DNA of 64,000 bases, taken from contig CAVSAJ010000003.1 in the NCBI GenBank assembly GCA_963725895.1, forward strand, positions 992,001 to 1,056,000, in the 5' to 3' direction. Below are positions 36,857 through 48,554 of the stretch, piece by piece. This DNA comes from Bog-473 sp963725895 (GTDB lineage: Bacteria > Actinomycetota > Acidimicrobiia > Acidimicrobiales > RAAP-2). Numbering within the stretch: position 1 is the stretch's first letter; each line of letters opens with the position of its first letter. The position numbers and the translations under genes were made by a program. Under the pieces are notes generated by a model. The model was not told where the DNA came from. It ran no database searches and saw only the letters and a program-made list of their open reading frames with translations.

Positions 36857-37547
36857 GCCCGCAGAGAGCCCAACCCTTGCCGCGCTGCGTCCACCGCCAG
36901 GGTCCGACGAAGACCCCGTGCACCGCCGGACCATCGAGGTCGAGGTCTTCGGGCGCGGCGACTACTTCGCCGTCGTCGGGACCCTGCGCGACCAGCGGCC
37001 TTGGGCCGGTGGCGACCTCGGCCCGCGCGACCTGCATCAGATGGAGCTGGGCATCGTCGTGCGCCGCGCCGACATGACCATCGTCGACGCCACCGCAGAG
37101 ATGCAGACCTACCCGCACGCGGAGTGCACCGACATCGAGCCGAGCTTCCACGACCTCGTCGGCCTGTCGGTTGCCCGGGGGTACACCGGCGCGGTGCAGG
37201 AGCGTTTCGGACGGCAGCGCGGGTGCAGCCACCTCGAGTTCTTGGCCCGGGCGATCGGGCCCGTGGTGATTCAAGGTGTGACCTCGTCCGGAGCCTGGGA
37301 GGTCGAGAAGGGCAGCGGGGAGCACCCGATGCGCGAGGGTGGAATCGGCTTCTTGGTCAACACGTGCCACGTCTGGACCGAGGACGGTCCGGGCGCGCAG
37401 AAGATCGCCGCCGGGTGGCGTCCGGGGCTCCTCGACTATCCCGCCCCGAGGGCAGTCGAGGTCCGCCGGCGCATGGCCGCAGAGGGGGCCAACGCGGTCG
37501 AGGGCGGCGACACCGCCCACTCAGGCGACTCAGGCACCGGTGACTGA
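36849..37547 (+). CDS. DUF2889 domain protein
   Basis: About 232 residues. The central region (VHRRTIEVEVFGRGDYFAVV, then HQMELGIVVRRADMTIVDAT, then CSHLEFLARAIGPVVIQG) follows the DUF2889 pattern, with conserved cysteines in AECTDIEP and GCSHL. GTG start at 36849, overlapping the upstream gene by eight bases. DUF2889 proteins have no established biochemical role. Last gene of the run. Confidence 0.75.
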   Translation: MPEPAESPTLAALRPPPGSDEDPVHRRTIEVEVFGRGDYFAVVGTLRDQRPWAGGDLGPRDLHQMELGIVVRRADMTIVDATAEMQTYPHAECTDIEPSFHDLVGLSVARGYTGAVQERFGRQRGCSHLEFLARAIGPVVIQGVTSSGAWEVEKGSGEHPMREGGIGFLVNTCHVWTEDGPGAQKIAAGWRPGLLDYPAPRAVEVRRRMAAEGANAVEGGDTAHSGDSGTGD

Positions 37548-37586
37548 GCCGTCAGGCGAGTCGCGTACAGGCGCCGAGCCGTCCGC

Positions 37587-38360
37587 TCACCCGCTTCGTC
37601 CGATGGGCCGAGCGGCGGACCCGATCCCGGTGCCCGTGGTCGGGGGGCGCGCACAGAGCACGGTCAGCAACCGGATCATGACGCGCCGCGCCGACCGCAC
37701 GCCGATGCCCGAGACGCTGCGCAGTCGCTCCCACACCTCCCACGACGTGGACGCGTCGAACGCGCCGAGGTACTCGCTGCGGACGGTCGGCGCCAACTCC
37801 GCCAACTCGGGCGCAAAGGTGGTGCGCAGGCTCTCGAGCAACAGCGTGTCCGCGGCTGCGATGGCCTGTGTAAGAGCCGGCGACGTCGGCGCGCGGCGGG
37901 CCAGGGCGCGCCGGACGGGAGTGATCTCCTCGAAGAGCTCGGCACGATGTGCCACGGTGCGCTCGATCCTCGACGCGAGGGAGAGGCGGGGGGAGAGCCG
38001 TGGCATGCCAGACCACTGCCGCCGCAGCTGCAAGGCAGCCACGAAGTGGTACAGGTCGTCCATGTCCGCGAAGTGGTGGAAGACGAGGCGGAGCGACACG
38101 CCTGCGCGTGCCGCGACCGCCTTCGCCGTCGGGTCGGGGTCGCCCTCCCACAACAGAGCGACGAGGGCGTCGCCGACGTTGCGCCGGGTCCGCCGCCCAC
38201 GCGCCAGGCGTCCGTCGCTCGCCGGTACGTCGGCGAGCGCGGCGACGTCGCGGTCCACCCGCTCGAGTTCGTGTCTGAGGGGATCCGGCAGCACGAGGTC
38301 GAGGTCGCCAAAGCCTCTCTCGCCTGCTCCGCCGGCCGCCTCCGAGGAGCCTGGAGTCAC
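37587..38360 (-). CDS. TetR family transcriptional regulator
   Basis: 257 residues. The HTH lies around AVAARAGVSLRLVFHHFADM, followed by a helical domain. An unusual ~65-residue N-terminal extension precedes the HTH. GTG start at 38360. It is divergent from the beta-helix lipoprotein gene across about 195 bases; no convincing dyad operator is seen there. Confidence 0.8.
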   Translation of the reverse strand: MTPGSSEAAGGAGERGFGDLDLVLPDPLRHELERVDRDVAALADVPASDGRLARGRRTRRNVGDALVALLWEGDPDPTAKAVAARAGVSLRLVFHHFADMDDLYHFVAALQLRRQWSGMPRLSPRLSLASRIERTVAHRAELFEEITPVRRALARRAPTSPALTQAIAAADTLLLESLRTTFAPELAELAPTVRSEYLGAFDASTSWEVWERLRSVSGIGVRSARRVMIRLLTVLCARPPTTGTGIGSAARPIGRSG

Positions 38361-38555
38361 TGGATCACACTTTCCTGTTCAGTCTGGGAATCCAACGCCC
38401 CGTGAATTCTTGCGCCTGGCCATCAAAGTGCAACGAAGCCGAGGCCTCGCCGCCGGCGGCTGCCGCCGCGGCACCGGCCGTCGCAGTAGCTTTCCGAGGC
38501 GTTGGCCGAGGTCACGGGGTCGTTCGGGCCCGGGGGCCCGGGTGAGGAGGAAAGC

Positions 38556-40249
38556 ATGGTCCGGAGCGCGACCTGGGCGCGGATGGCGGCGGTGGGGGGC
38601 GCGACGATCCTCAGCGCGCTGGTCCTCGCCGCCTGCTCGTCCTCGTCCCCTTCTTCGCCCGGCGTGCTGCTCGTCGGCACCTACCACGGGAAGGCCGGGC
38701 CAGTACACCTCGATCCAGGCGGCGGTGAACGCGGCGAAGCCCGGCGACTGGATCCTGGTCGCCCCGGGCGACTACCACGAGACCGACGACGCCCACGTCA
38801 CCTCGGCGAGCCGCGTTGAGTACCGGCGACCACGGCGGCGTCGTGGTGCACACGCCGGACCTGCACATCCGCGGCATGGACCGCGACACGCGTCATCGTC
38901 GACGGGACCAAGGCGGGTGCACCCGGCGCGTGCAGCTCCGAACCGCAGTACCAGAACTTCGGGCCCGTCGTCGACGGGAAGGCCCAGGGCCGCAACGGCA
39001 TCGTCGTGTGGAAGGCCAACCACGTCAGCATCGAGAACCTGACGGTGTGCAACTTCCTCGGCGGCGCCGGCGACTCGGGCAACGAGATCTGGTGGAACGG
39101 CGGCGACGGCTCGGGCAAGATCGGGCTGACGGGGTACACCGGTGCGCTACCTGACCGGGACGTCGACCTTCTTCGGCACCGAGACGTCGGCGGCCCAGTA
39201 CGGCATCTTCTCGTCCAACGCCGAGGGCCCGGCCACGCTGGAACCAGATCTACGGCTCCAACATGAACGACTCGGGCATGTACGTCGGCGCCTGCCATCC
39301 AGCTGTGCGACGTGACCATCGACCACGCCTGGATGGAGAACAACGCCCTCGGCTACTCGGGTACCAACTCGGGCGGCGCGGTCGTGATCGAGAACTCGCA
39401 GTTCGACAACAACCAGGACGGCGTCGACACCAACACCCAGATCGCCGGCGACCCGCCGCCGCCCCAGAACGGGGCCTGCCCCGACGGCGCCACCAGCCCC
39501 ATCACGCACACCCACTCGTGCTGGGTGTTCATCCACAACGACGTGCACGACAACAACAACGGCGACGTGCCCGAGGCGGGCAACGCCGCCGCCGGCCCGA
39601 TCGGGACCGGCATGACGCTCTCGGGCGGCCGCAACGACACGGTCATGGACAACACGTTCTCCAACAACGGCGCCTGGGGGATCCTGTTCGTCCCCTACCC
39701 CGACAGCGGCACGCCGTCGCTCCACCAGAAGTGCGCCGACTACGGCGGGTTCCAGATCACGGGCCTCGGCTGCGTCTTCGATCCCGAGGGCGACGCGCTT
39801 GAAGGGCAACACCTTCGTCAACGACGGCTACTTCGGCAACCCGTCGAACGCCGACTTCGGGCAGATCGTGCTGCACTCCGGCCTGCCTCGCAACTGCTAC
39901 GCCGACAACACGGCGCCGCACGGCAGTGCGCCGCCCGAACCTGGAGCAGCTGCAGCCGACGTGTGGCGTCACGACCACGACCACGAACTCGGACGACACC
40001 CTGCTGGCCCAAGTCGAGTGCGACTCGCGCCTCGCGGCGTGCCCGGCCGGCGCGGCCTATCCGCCCCAGACGGGCGTGCACCTGGCGCCGCTGCCCAAGG
40101 GGCTGCCGACCATGGCCAACCCGTGCGCCGGCGTGCCCGCCAACGCCTGGTGCCCCTCGGCGGCGGGCTCGTCGCTCGGGCACCACGGGCGTCACGGTGC
40201 CACCGGCCACCCGGCGCGGCGCGCCTCGGCTTACCGGCGTCGGGGATGA
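38556..40249 (+). CDS. secreted right-handed beta-helix lipoprotein, many frameshifts
   Basis: About 560 residues after repair. The ATG at 38556 follows GAGGAGGAAA. A signal peptide with lipobox LAAC is followed by YTSIQAAVNAAKPGDWILVA, the usual first rung of parallel beta-helix proteins, then TPDLHIRGMDR, NHVSIENLTVCNFLGGAG, VTIDHAWMENNALGYSG and VVIENSQFDNNQDGVDTN. Eight frame changes (near 38698, 38817, 38889, 39145, 39240, 39299, 39800 and 39936) each equal one surplus base. The fold is common in polysaccharide lyases and adhesins; no catalytic residues can be assigned. The 3' end overlaps the cydC stop by about 19 bases. Confidence 0.7.
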
Positions 40250-41958
40250 GCCTCAGCGCTGGCCGCCACGACGCGGCCCGCCTCGAGGGCGACGTGCGAC
40301 GTCGCAGCGTGCCGCCTCGCCGCGGCCGATGGGTGATCACGAGCACGCTGCGGCCCGGCGGCCGCCGCGTCCGCCAAGCACGCCCTCGACGAGCTCGTCG
40401 GCCGAGCGGGGCATCGAGCCCGCTGGTGGGCTCGTCGAGGACGAGGACGGGGCCGGGGCGACAGCAGGGCGCGGGCCACGGCCAGGCGCCGCCGCTCGCC
40501 ACCCGAGAGGGCGACGCCGTCCTCGCCGACCGGCGTCTCGAGCCCCTCGGGCAGCGCGGCCACCCACGCGTCGAGCCGCGGCCGCGTGCAGCGCGGCGGC
40601 GAGCTCGTCGTCCGTCGCGTCGGGGCGGGCGAGGGTCAGGTTGGAGCGAACGGTGCCGGCGAACATCTGCGCCCGCTGGTCCGCCAGCGCGTACGTGCTC
40701 CTCGTGGCGTCGGTCTGGTCCAGGCGCTCGACGTCGGTGCCCGCCGAGCGACGAGCGTGCCCGCCTCGAGCGGCCAGTAGCGCAGCAGCGCGTTGACGAG
40801 GCTCGACTTGCCGGCGCCGCTCGAGCCGGTGACGGCGAGCCGGCCCGCCGGCCGGGAGGTCGCAGGCTGACGCCGTCGAGCGCGCGGGGCAGTCCCGGGC
40901 CGTAGCGCAGGGCGGCGTCGTCGAAGTCGCACCTCGGGCACCCCCGGCGTCGAGTGCAGACGGGCGCGGCGGGGTCGCGGACCGGGACCGGGACGTCGTC
41001 GAGCGCGAAGAGCCGGTCGGCCGACGCGCGCACGGCCAGCGGCGCGGGCCACCGCGAGCGGGCACGCCGGGCACCGTCTCGAAGGTCGCCAGCGCGGCGA
41101 GGGGGAGCACGGCCACCATGACCTGGTCCGAGGTGGTGTGCGTGGACGGCAGCAACGCCGAGCGCGAGCACCGCCGTCGACGGCGACGGCGAGGCAGACC
41201 TGGATGACGAGCGCCGAGGCGGTGGCCAGCCGCGCGTGGCGGCGCTCGAGCGCGTCCAGGTGCGGCCGCCGAGCTCCTCGATGTCGCGCCAGCACGGCGG
41301 CGTCGGCCGCCGAAGGCCAGCAGCTCGGGTGCGCCGGCCAGCGCGTCGACGATCCTGGGCGGACAAGTGACCGGCCAGCGCGGCCATCTCGTCGTCGCCG
41401 CCGCGTCGCCAGGTGAGCAGCGCGGGCACGGCGAGGGCGACGGCGAGCGGCACCCCGAGCGCGAGGGCGGCCCAGGGCAGGATCACACCGACCGCGACCG
41501 TGCCGAGCACGCACGCGCCCACCGCGATCGCCACCGGCAGCAGCGTGCGAAGGTAGAGGTCTTGGAGCGCGTCGACGTCATCGATCGCCCGGGCCAGGAG
41601 GTCGCCGCTGCGCCACCCGGCCAGCGCGGCCGGGACCCGCGGGGTCGAGGCAGTCGTAAAGCCAGACGCGCCAGCGGGTGAGCGCCCGCAGCGCGGCATC
41701 GTGGCCGACGAGGCGCTCGGCGTAGCGCAGCGGCCCGCGCAGGAACGCGAGCACCTCGACGAGCGGCCAGGATGCCGACGAGCGCGCTCAGGCCCGGACG
41801 AAGCGCGGCCCGGCCGACGACGTAGCCCGACCCGGCCAGGAGGCCGATGGTCGCTGCCGCGGAGGCCAGACCGAGCAGGCCCGCGAGCGCGAGCCGAGCC
41901 CAGGGCGTGCCGGGCTCCGCGCAGGACGCGCCGCAGCGTGCCCGCCGGTGCGGCTCAT
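40231..41958 (-). CDS. cydC: CydC-like thiol-reductant ABC exporter subunit, frameshifted
   Basis: About 570 residues after repair of several frame changes. Recognisable in order: an N-terminal helix GLLGLASAAATIGLLAGSGY, transmembrane segments around VAIAVGACVLGTVAVGVILP, Walker A GSSGAGKSSLVNALL, signature LSGGERRRLAVARALL, and Walker B VLVLDEPTSGLD. Its ATG overlaps the cydD stop (ATGA). CydDC exports cysteine/glutathione-type reductants and is needed for cytochrome bd assembly; no cydAB genes are in the window. Assignment to CydC rather than another heterodimeric exporter rests on order and the CydD partner. Confidence 0.6.
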
Positions 41959-43759
41959 GGCGCCACCGCCACCGAGCGAGACGCTGGCGCCGGCAGCGCG
42001 ACGACCGTGTCGAAGGCGGGGAGGAGGACCGGCTCGTGCGCCGCGACGACGACGGTCCGTCCCTCGAGCCAGGGCTCGATCGCCGGGGCGAGGCGGGCCA
42101 CCGTCGGCGGGTCGAGCGCAGCCGTCGGCTCGTCGAGCAGCAGGACCGGTGCCGGGCAGAGCAGCGCCCGGGCCAACGCGACGCGCTGGCGCTCGCCTGC
42201 GCTGAGCGTGAGACCGTCATGACCGAGCGCGGTGTCGAGGCCGGCGGGAAGGTTGGCCACGAGCTCGGCCAGGCCGACGGCAGTCGAGCACGCGCGGCGA
42301 GCGTCGGCGTCGGCGGCGTCGGGAGCACCGAGGCGCAGGTTCTCGGCCAGGGTGGCGTTGAAGATGTGGGGCCGCTGGGGGAGCCACGAGAAGTGGCGGC
42401 GCCAGGCGTCGACCGGGCGTCGCGTGCCTGCGTCCGCCCGTCGAGCGCGATCGTTCCCGCCGATCGGCGCGACGAAGCCCAACAGCGCGGCGAGCGCGGT
42501 CGACTTGCCCGCTCCCGAAGGCCCGGTGAGGGCCACCCTGCGACCCGGCGGCGCGTGCAGCGAGAACGAGCTCGAGCGCGGCGCCGTCGCGGTGCGCGTA
42601 GTCCACCCGGAGCCCGTCGACGAGGTCCGCCCGGGGCTGCCCCAGCCGGGTCAGGTCCGGGTGCGCGGCGCCGTCGGACCGGCTCCGGGCCGCACCGGTG
42701 GCGCGAGGCCGCTCGCCGCTGCGTCGCCCGCGCCCGTGCGCCGGCCGACCCCGCCGCGATGCGAGCTGTCGTGGTGCCGAGCACCTCGAGCACCCGTGCC
42801 GCCGCGGCCTGCCCCTCCGTGCTGGCGTGGAACTCGGCGCCGGCCCGGCGAAGGGGGATGAAGATCTCGGGGGCGACGAGGAGCACCGCCATCGCGGTCT
42901 GGAGCCCGAGCTCGCCCCACAGCAGGCGCAGGCCGAGGGCCATGGCGACGAAGCCCGACGCCGAAGCCGGCGATCATGTCCATGGCGAGCGCCGACAGGA
43001 AGGCGACGCGCAGCGTGCGCATGGTGGCGGTGCGCACGCCCTCGGTGGCCGCCGCCACCTCGCGGCGTCCGTGTGCTTCCCGGCCGAAGGCGCGCAGGGT
43101 CGGCAGCCCCTCGACCAGCTGGAGGAAGCGTCCGGCGAGCGAGCCGAGGCGGCGCCACTGGCGTGCCGAACGCCGGGTCGCCTCGCGGCCGAAGAAGATC
43201 ATCGTCACGGGCACCGCGAGCACGAGCGCGATGACGACGAGGAAGGACAGCCAGTCCTGCGTGGCGACCCAGGCCAGCAGGAGCACGGGGATGACTACCG
43301 CCGCCGCGGCCTGGGGGAGGTAGCGCGCGTAGTAGGTGTGCAGCGAGCGCAGCCCACGGGTCGCGGTGAGCGACAGCTCGCCCGGCCGCTCGTCCCGCCA
43401 GCCAGCCCGGACCCAGTGCCAGCGCGTGGCGCAGCAGCTCGCGTGCGCAGCCGCGTCGACGACCCGGTCGGCCGCGCCGTGGGCGTAGAGATCGCCGGCG
43501 CCGTGCAGGACGCCCCGGACCACGATGGCGATCCCCACGAGCACGATGGCCGGCACCACCGAGCTCGAGCGGCGCGTGCTGCAGGAGCGAGCGGTCGACC
43601 ACGTGGGCGAGGGCAACGGCCTGGACGACGATGGCCACGGCGCTGGCGGCCGCCGATGACCAGCGCGACGGCGGCGGTCCGCCGCAAGCCGGGCACGCGT
43701 GCCGCGAGCTCGGGGTCGACCAGGCGCGGCCGGCCCGTGCCAGGGGGAGTGGCGCTCAC
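41955..43759 (-). CDS. cydD: CydD-like thiol-reductant ABC exporter subunit, frameshifted
   Basis: About 600 residues after repair. The membrane domain segment RFLQLVEGLPTLRAFGREAH, then TMRTLRVAFLSALAMDMIAG, is strongly CydD-like. The ATPase has Walker A GPSGAGKSTALAALL, HFSWLPQRPHIFNATLAENL, signature LSAGERQRVALARALL, and Walker B VLLLDEPTAALD. Several frame changes are spread through the membrane domain. GTG start at 43759 overlaps the TGA of the thiolase-like gene (GTGA). It pairs with cydC downstream. Confidence 0.65.
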
Positions 43760-45233
43760 AGGCTGAATGTCGTGTCCTTCACCTCGACGGTGCGCCCGAT
43801 CAGGCCGTCGCGTGATGGCGAGGCGGGCGGTCGCTGGCATCTTCGCAGGTGGCGGCGGTCCGGACCCCATCGGGCAGCTCCGCCACGACGGCGGTGCGGA
43901 CCGGCTCCAGCCCGCTCGCGCCGCCGTAGGTGACGGTGAAGGAGACCACCGAAGCCGGGGTCGACGCGGTGGGCGTGGACGACGCGACGGGGACGACCGC
44001 CGTGGCGACACTCGCTTCGTCGGCCAGGTCCGCCACGAACGGGGCTCCGCCCGGGGGCGTCGCCGACCAGACGGCAAGACCCGGCTTGGACAACATGCCA
44101 GAGACCGTCGTGGCCAGTGCCAGCTCGGAGGGCCGCGCGCGCAGGCGGTGGCCGAGCGCGGCATGCGCCAGCAGGAGGAAGTGGTTGAACGGGCCGCCGG
44201 CGAACGCCATGCCGCCGGTGAGGGTGGGTGCCTTCTGGAGCGGGAGGCCGAGGGCGCGCTGCTGCACCCGGACGGCCGAGGGGAAGCACGAGTACACCTC
44301 GACGAGCTCGAGTTCGGACAGGGGTCGCGCCGACGGCGCGTGCCGCCGTGCCCGGCCGAGCACCTCCATGGCGGGCCACGCTCTCGAGGCGTTTTCGCGC
44401 CGTCAGGGTGACCGCCTGCGAACAGTGGAGGGCCACGTGCGGGAAGAGCCAGCGGTCGGTGGGGACGCCCGCCGCCGCGGCGCCCGTTCGGCCGAGCAGA
44501 TCAGCAACGCGGACGCTTGGTCCACGGTCCACTGACTCGCGTGCCGGACGTTGTAGGGGAAGGCGAGAGGCCGGTTGCGCGCGTCCCGGGTGTGGCGATT
44601 TCGGCCGCGGTGCGCGGCTCGCCGAAACGCGGCGTCGGGGTTGTCGCCCGCCACGGTGTTGAAGCGGGCCCACAGCGCAGCGACCTCGTCGCGCTGGGCC
44701 TCGGTACTCAGGCCCTCGGCGGCCCCGAGCGCGTTCTCGATCATGGCGTACTGCTGGACCGGCGGGACCACGATGCCGGCAGCGAGCTCGACCGGCGCCA
44801 CGAAGTCGGGCGGGCGACGGAGGACCTCGTCGGGAGGCGCCCCCTCCACTTCGGTCTCGACGCCGCCGGCGCGCGCCCACGCCCGGGCCTCGGCCCCGAC
44901 CACGACGACGGCATCGAGGGTGCCGGCGCTGACCGCGGCCAAGGCGTAGTTGATGACCTCCTGCTGGGACACGCCGATCTCGCAGCGCACCGTGCGGGCC
45001 TGTGGTGCCCCGATCCGCTGCGCCACGGCGCGCGCCGGGTCGTCGATGGCCCACGTCCCCTGGGGCACCACGATGGCGTCGACGGCGCGGAGGATCCCCG
45101 GTGCCCCGGCGTCGTCTGCCGCGGCGCGCACGGCTGCGGTCATGAGGTCGACGACGGGCGCAGCATCGTCGGCGGTCCCAAGCCCCGCCAGGACGGGGAG
45201 ACGCGGGTCCAGCGAGCGAGCGGGTCCGGCCAC
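43756..45233 (-). CDS. thiolase-like (acetyl-CoA acetyltransferase type) protein, frameshifted
   Basis: About 490 residues across several frames. The N-terminus LDPRLPVLAGLGTADDAAPV, EIGVSQQEVINYALAAVSAG and VVVGAEARAWARAGG match the actinobacterial thiolase-fold group. LELVEVYSCFPSAVRVQQRA and GGMAFAGGPFNHFLLLAHAA are C-terminal thiolase motifs, followed by an OB-like segment VTYGGASGLEPVRTAVVAEL. The usual nucleophilic Cys context near residue 90 appears as CEIGVSQQEV rather than the standard N-C-SG pattern, so catalysis is uncertain. Frame changes occur near 44500, 44390 and 43800. GTG start at 45233, only 24 bases from the divergent hydrolase start. Confidence 0.65.
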
Positions 45234-45257
45234 GGCGCTCGATGCTACGGTCCGGCC

Positions 45258-46111
45258 ATGGCGACCGGCGAGGCAGGCAGATGGGAAGGCGCGCTCGACG
45301 ACTTCGAGAAGGAGTCGTTCGAAGCGGGCGGGACGAGACGGGACGTCTACCGGATCGGCAGCGGGCCTGCCGTCATCGTGATCAGCGAGATGCCCGGCAT
45401 CACCCCGTTGGTGGCCCAATTCGGGCGGCGCGTCGCCGCGGCCGGCTGCACTGCCGTGCTGCCGCACCTCTTCGGTGATCCCGGGACGGCCCATGTCCGG
45501 CGGGTATGCGTTGCGCTCCATCGGCCCCGCGTGCGTCTCGCGCGAGTTCGCCTGCTTCGCCCTGAAGAAGACGAGTCCGGCGACGGTCTGGCTGCGTCAG
45601 CTCGCCGCGTCCGAGCACGAGCGCTGTGGCGGACCCGGGGTGGGCGCGGTCGGGATGTGCTTCACCGGGGGCTTCGCGCTGGCGATGATGGTGGACGACG
45701 TGGTCGTGGCGCCGGTCCTGAGCCAGCCGTCGCTGCCCTTTCCGATCGGCAAGCGGCACAAGGCGGACATCGGGATCTCCGACACCGACTTGGCCCGGGT
45801 GAAGCAACGGACCGAGTCGGGCACCTGTCTGCTGGGGCTTCGCTTCTCCAACGACCCCTTCTGCTTCGAGGACCGGTTCGAGACCCTCCGTCGCGAGCTC
45901 GGGGACGCCTTCATCGCAGTGGAGATCGACTCGGCACCGGGCAACCCGTACGGGCACCCGAAGAACGCTCATTCGGTGCTGACCGAGCACCTCGTCGACA
46001 AGGAGGGCACCCCGACCCGTGCGGCGCTCGACCAGACCCTCTCGTTCTTCCGCGAGAAGCTCGGCGTCGGGATCGGGCCCCGGTCCCCGGCCCGAGGGGC
46101 TGGGTGCCTGA
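45258..46111 (+). CDS. dienelactone hydrolase family protein, frameshifted
   Basis: About 283 residues. VIVISEMPGITPLVAQFGRR is the oxyanion-side strand, GAVGMCFTGGFALAMM carries the Cys nucleophile typical of dienelactone hydrolases, and the downstream Asp/His region is present (VLTEHLVDKEGTP). The frame changes near 45480 between LFGDPG and RPMSGGYALRS, equal to one surplus base. A second shift close to the end would give a stop at 46109-46111; without it other stops lie at 46127 or beyond, so the exact end is uncertain. Convergent with the amine oxidase gene. Confidence 0.7.
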
Positions 46112-46123
46112 CGCTCCCGACGC

Positions 46124-47497
46124 TTAGGCCGGCGGCTCCAGGATCTCCTCGCAGACGCGCTCGCCCGAACGGACCGCTCCGTCCATCGCGCCATAGGACA
46201 CCGACGCCGTCTCGGTGCCGGCCCAGTGGATCCGTCCCACCGGCTCGCGCAGCCGCCGGCCGTACTGGGTCAAGACGCCGGTCGGGAAGTGACCCAGCGA
46301 GCAGCCGCGTGTCCATAGCTCCTCGGCCCAATTGACCTCGAGCACCTCGAGCGGCTTTGCCGCCCTAGGGCCGAACCGCGTGATCAACATGGTGAGCAGC
46401 GTGTCGCGGCGCGCGTCTGGTGTCTGATCGCCACAGAACGCGAGCCTGCGGGCCCGCCGCGTAGGTCCCGATGACGCCGTGCCCGTGCCCGGGCTGCGTC
46501 GTGTCGAGCGTGACCTCAATGAGATCGTCGAGCGCCACGCTTGCACCAGAGACGCCGTCGTGTCGCCAGAAGGGCTCGTCGTAGACCGCCACGGTCTTGA
46601 CCTCAGTGCCGGCGGGGATCTGGTGGAGTAGCAGCGCGTGGTCCGCCGGGAGCGCAGGCTCGAAACGGATGCCGGCGGCCAGAGCCCTCGGGAGTGCCAG
46701 CACGACCCGGCGTGCCGAGACCGTCCCGACGTCGGACGTCACGGTGACCCGGTCCCGGTCCTGTCGCACGGCGGTCACCGGTGCGTCGAGGACCACTGCG
46801 TCACCGAGCTCGGCTGCCATGGCGTCGGGGATGCGGCCCACCCCGCCGTCGAATTGGGAGTCCTGGTAGCCGCCCTGCGATCGACATGAGGGCCTCGACG
46901 CCACCCGCCGAACGGGCGAGGAAGAGCCAATTGAGCAGCGAGACCTCGGAGAGATCGCAGGCGAAGCAGGCGCGGATGGTGGCGTCGACGAGGTCTCGGG
47001 CCAGCTTCGTGGGCACCCGGCTCGCCGACAGCCACGCGGCCACCGACAGCGCATCCCATGTGCCGGCACGCCGAGCGTCCCAGGGGGAGTCGACGGGCAC
47101 CTTCTTGGCCATCGCGTTCATGCGAGCGATCGCCGAGTCCGGCGCTGGCGAGGGCGGCGGGGTTGATACGTGGGATGTCGCCGCGGTAGCGGCGCACCTT
47201 TCCGCCGGTGGCGAGCACGTAATCGCCATCGACGAACGTCTTGAAGGTGGCGACGCCCATCTCCTTGGCGAGGGCGTGCATGTGGTCGTGGGCGGGGCCG
47301 ATGAAGCAGCCGCCCATGTCCACCGGCACCCCGCCCTCGGTCGTCTGGGTCCAGACACGCCCGCCGACGCGGTCGCGCGCTTCGAGCACGACGACAGACC
47401 GTCCGGCCTGGGACAGCCGCCGCGCCGCGGTGAGCCCGGCCAGGCCTGCACCGACGACACAGACGTCGGCCTCCCTGGGTGCGGTCATCGTGCTCAT
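46124..47497 (-). CDS. flavin monoamine oxidase family protein, frameshifted
   Basis: About 457 residues after repair. The FAD-binding start is DVCVVGAGLAGLTAARRLSQ, followed by VVVLEARDRVGGRVWT. VGRIPDAMAAELGDAVVLDA and the C-terminal GRIHWAGTETASVSYGAMDG are typical of MAO/polyamine oxidases. Three frame changes (near 47150, 46880 and 46455) each equal one surplus base. ATG at 47497. Substrate amine unknown. Confidence 0.75.
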
Positions 47498-47686
47498 GGC
47501 GCACCTCCCGTCCCTCGGGCCCGGCCGGTCCCCCCGATCGCCGGGCACGTCAGGGCGAGGGTAGTGCGCGGGAGACCGTCGAGCCTCGGCCAGCCGGGCG
47601 ACGGGCGGACGGCCGGACGGCCGGCCGGGCGGGCGGAGTCTCAGAGCGCGGGGCCGTGCGCCGTTGCCGGACGCAGTCGTCGACCC

Positions 47687-48554
47687 TTAGGTGTGGGAGG
47701 TGCTCGGCGCCGAGCTGGTGGTGGCGCCGCCCGTCGCGGCCTCGGCGTGGTGACCGTGACGCCCGAAGCCCTTCAACCCGGCATTTTTGAGGTCGGCCGA
47801 CGTCGTGCCCTCGCCCTTCAGGATCCGACGGATCTGTCTGAGGTCCGATCGCCCCTTTTGCAACGCCGCACGCGCGGTCTGCTCCGATGACTTCGGCGAG
47901 TTGAGCAGTGCATGGTTCGCGTTGAACTGGGCCGGCGTGTAACCGAGCACGGTGGCGGGCGCTGCTGCGTTGGTGGCGTCGGTCGCTGTGGTGATCTGCT
48001 TCATGAGGTCGTCGATGAGGGGCAGCAGTTGGGCCTGGTTGCCCGGGGTGACATATCCCCGCGCCTTTGTGGCATCGGCCGACAGCTTCGGGATCGCCGT
48101 CGAGGTGTTCCGATCCGTCGACGCAGCAATCTGAGACGCCGGCATCACGAGGAGATAGACCCGGAACCCCGAAAAGATGGTCGAGAAGTCCTGGGCCGCC
48201 TGCTTCTGGGTGGTGTCGCCCTGGATCTTCTGGTTCAGCTGCTGCAGTGGCGTGAGGTCCGCACTCAGGTAGGAGGCGAGGGTTGACTGGCCCGAGCCGA
48301 GCCCCTTCGCCGCTGTTGGCCTTGGCGATGGCCGAGTGCAACGTGTCGAGGCGCCGGGTGATGTCGTCGTTCGCCCGCGCCTTGACGCCACTGAGCGTCG
48401 GGGCAATCGCATTGTTCTCGACGATCCCCGAGCCGCTCGATCCCGGGCGCGATGCCGCGCCGGCAAGTCCCGCACTCGTGCCGGCCGCCAGCGCAGCGCT
48501 CGAAGCGAGCGCGAACGCGCCCAGCCTCATGAGGTTGGTGCGCACATGTGCCAT
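47687..48554 (-). CDS. secreted alanine-rich helical protein, frameshifted
   Basis: About 288 residues. The ATG at 48554 has GAGGAG nine bases upstream. A signal peptide (LMRLGAFALASSAALAAGTS) precedes a helical domain: AIAKANSGE, then LTPLQQLNQKIQGDTTQKQA, then FRVYLLVMPASQI, ending in a His/Gly/Ser-rich tail. One frame change near 48295 equals one surplus base. I do not recognise a named family. It is divergent from the two-component system across about 170 bases, so regulation by that system is possible. Confidence 0.65.

Noticed and set aside
38361..38555. Operator dyad between TetR and the beta-helix gene (TTCC...GGAA near 38372)
   Set aside because: Arms are only four bases and occur by chance; no second copy.
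40231..43759. cydDC as degraded pseudogenes
   Set aside because: All Walker, signature and membrane motifs persist and the shifts resemble those in every neighbouring gene, so sequencing error is the simpler explanation.
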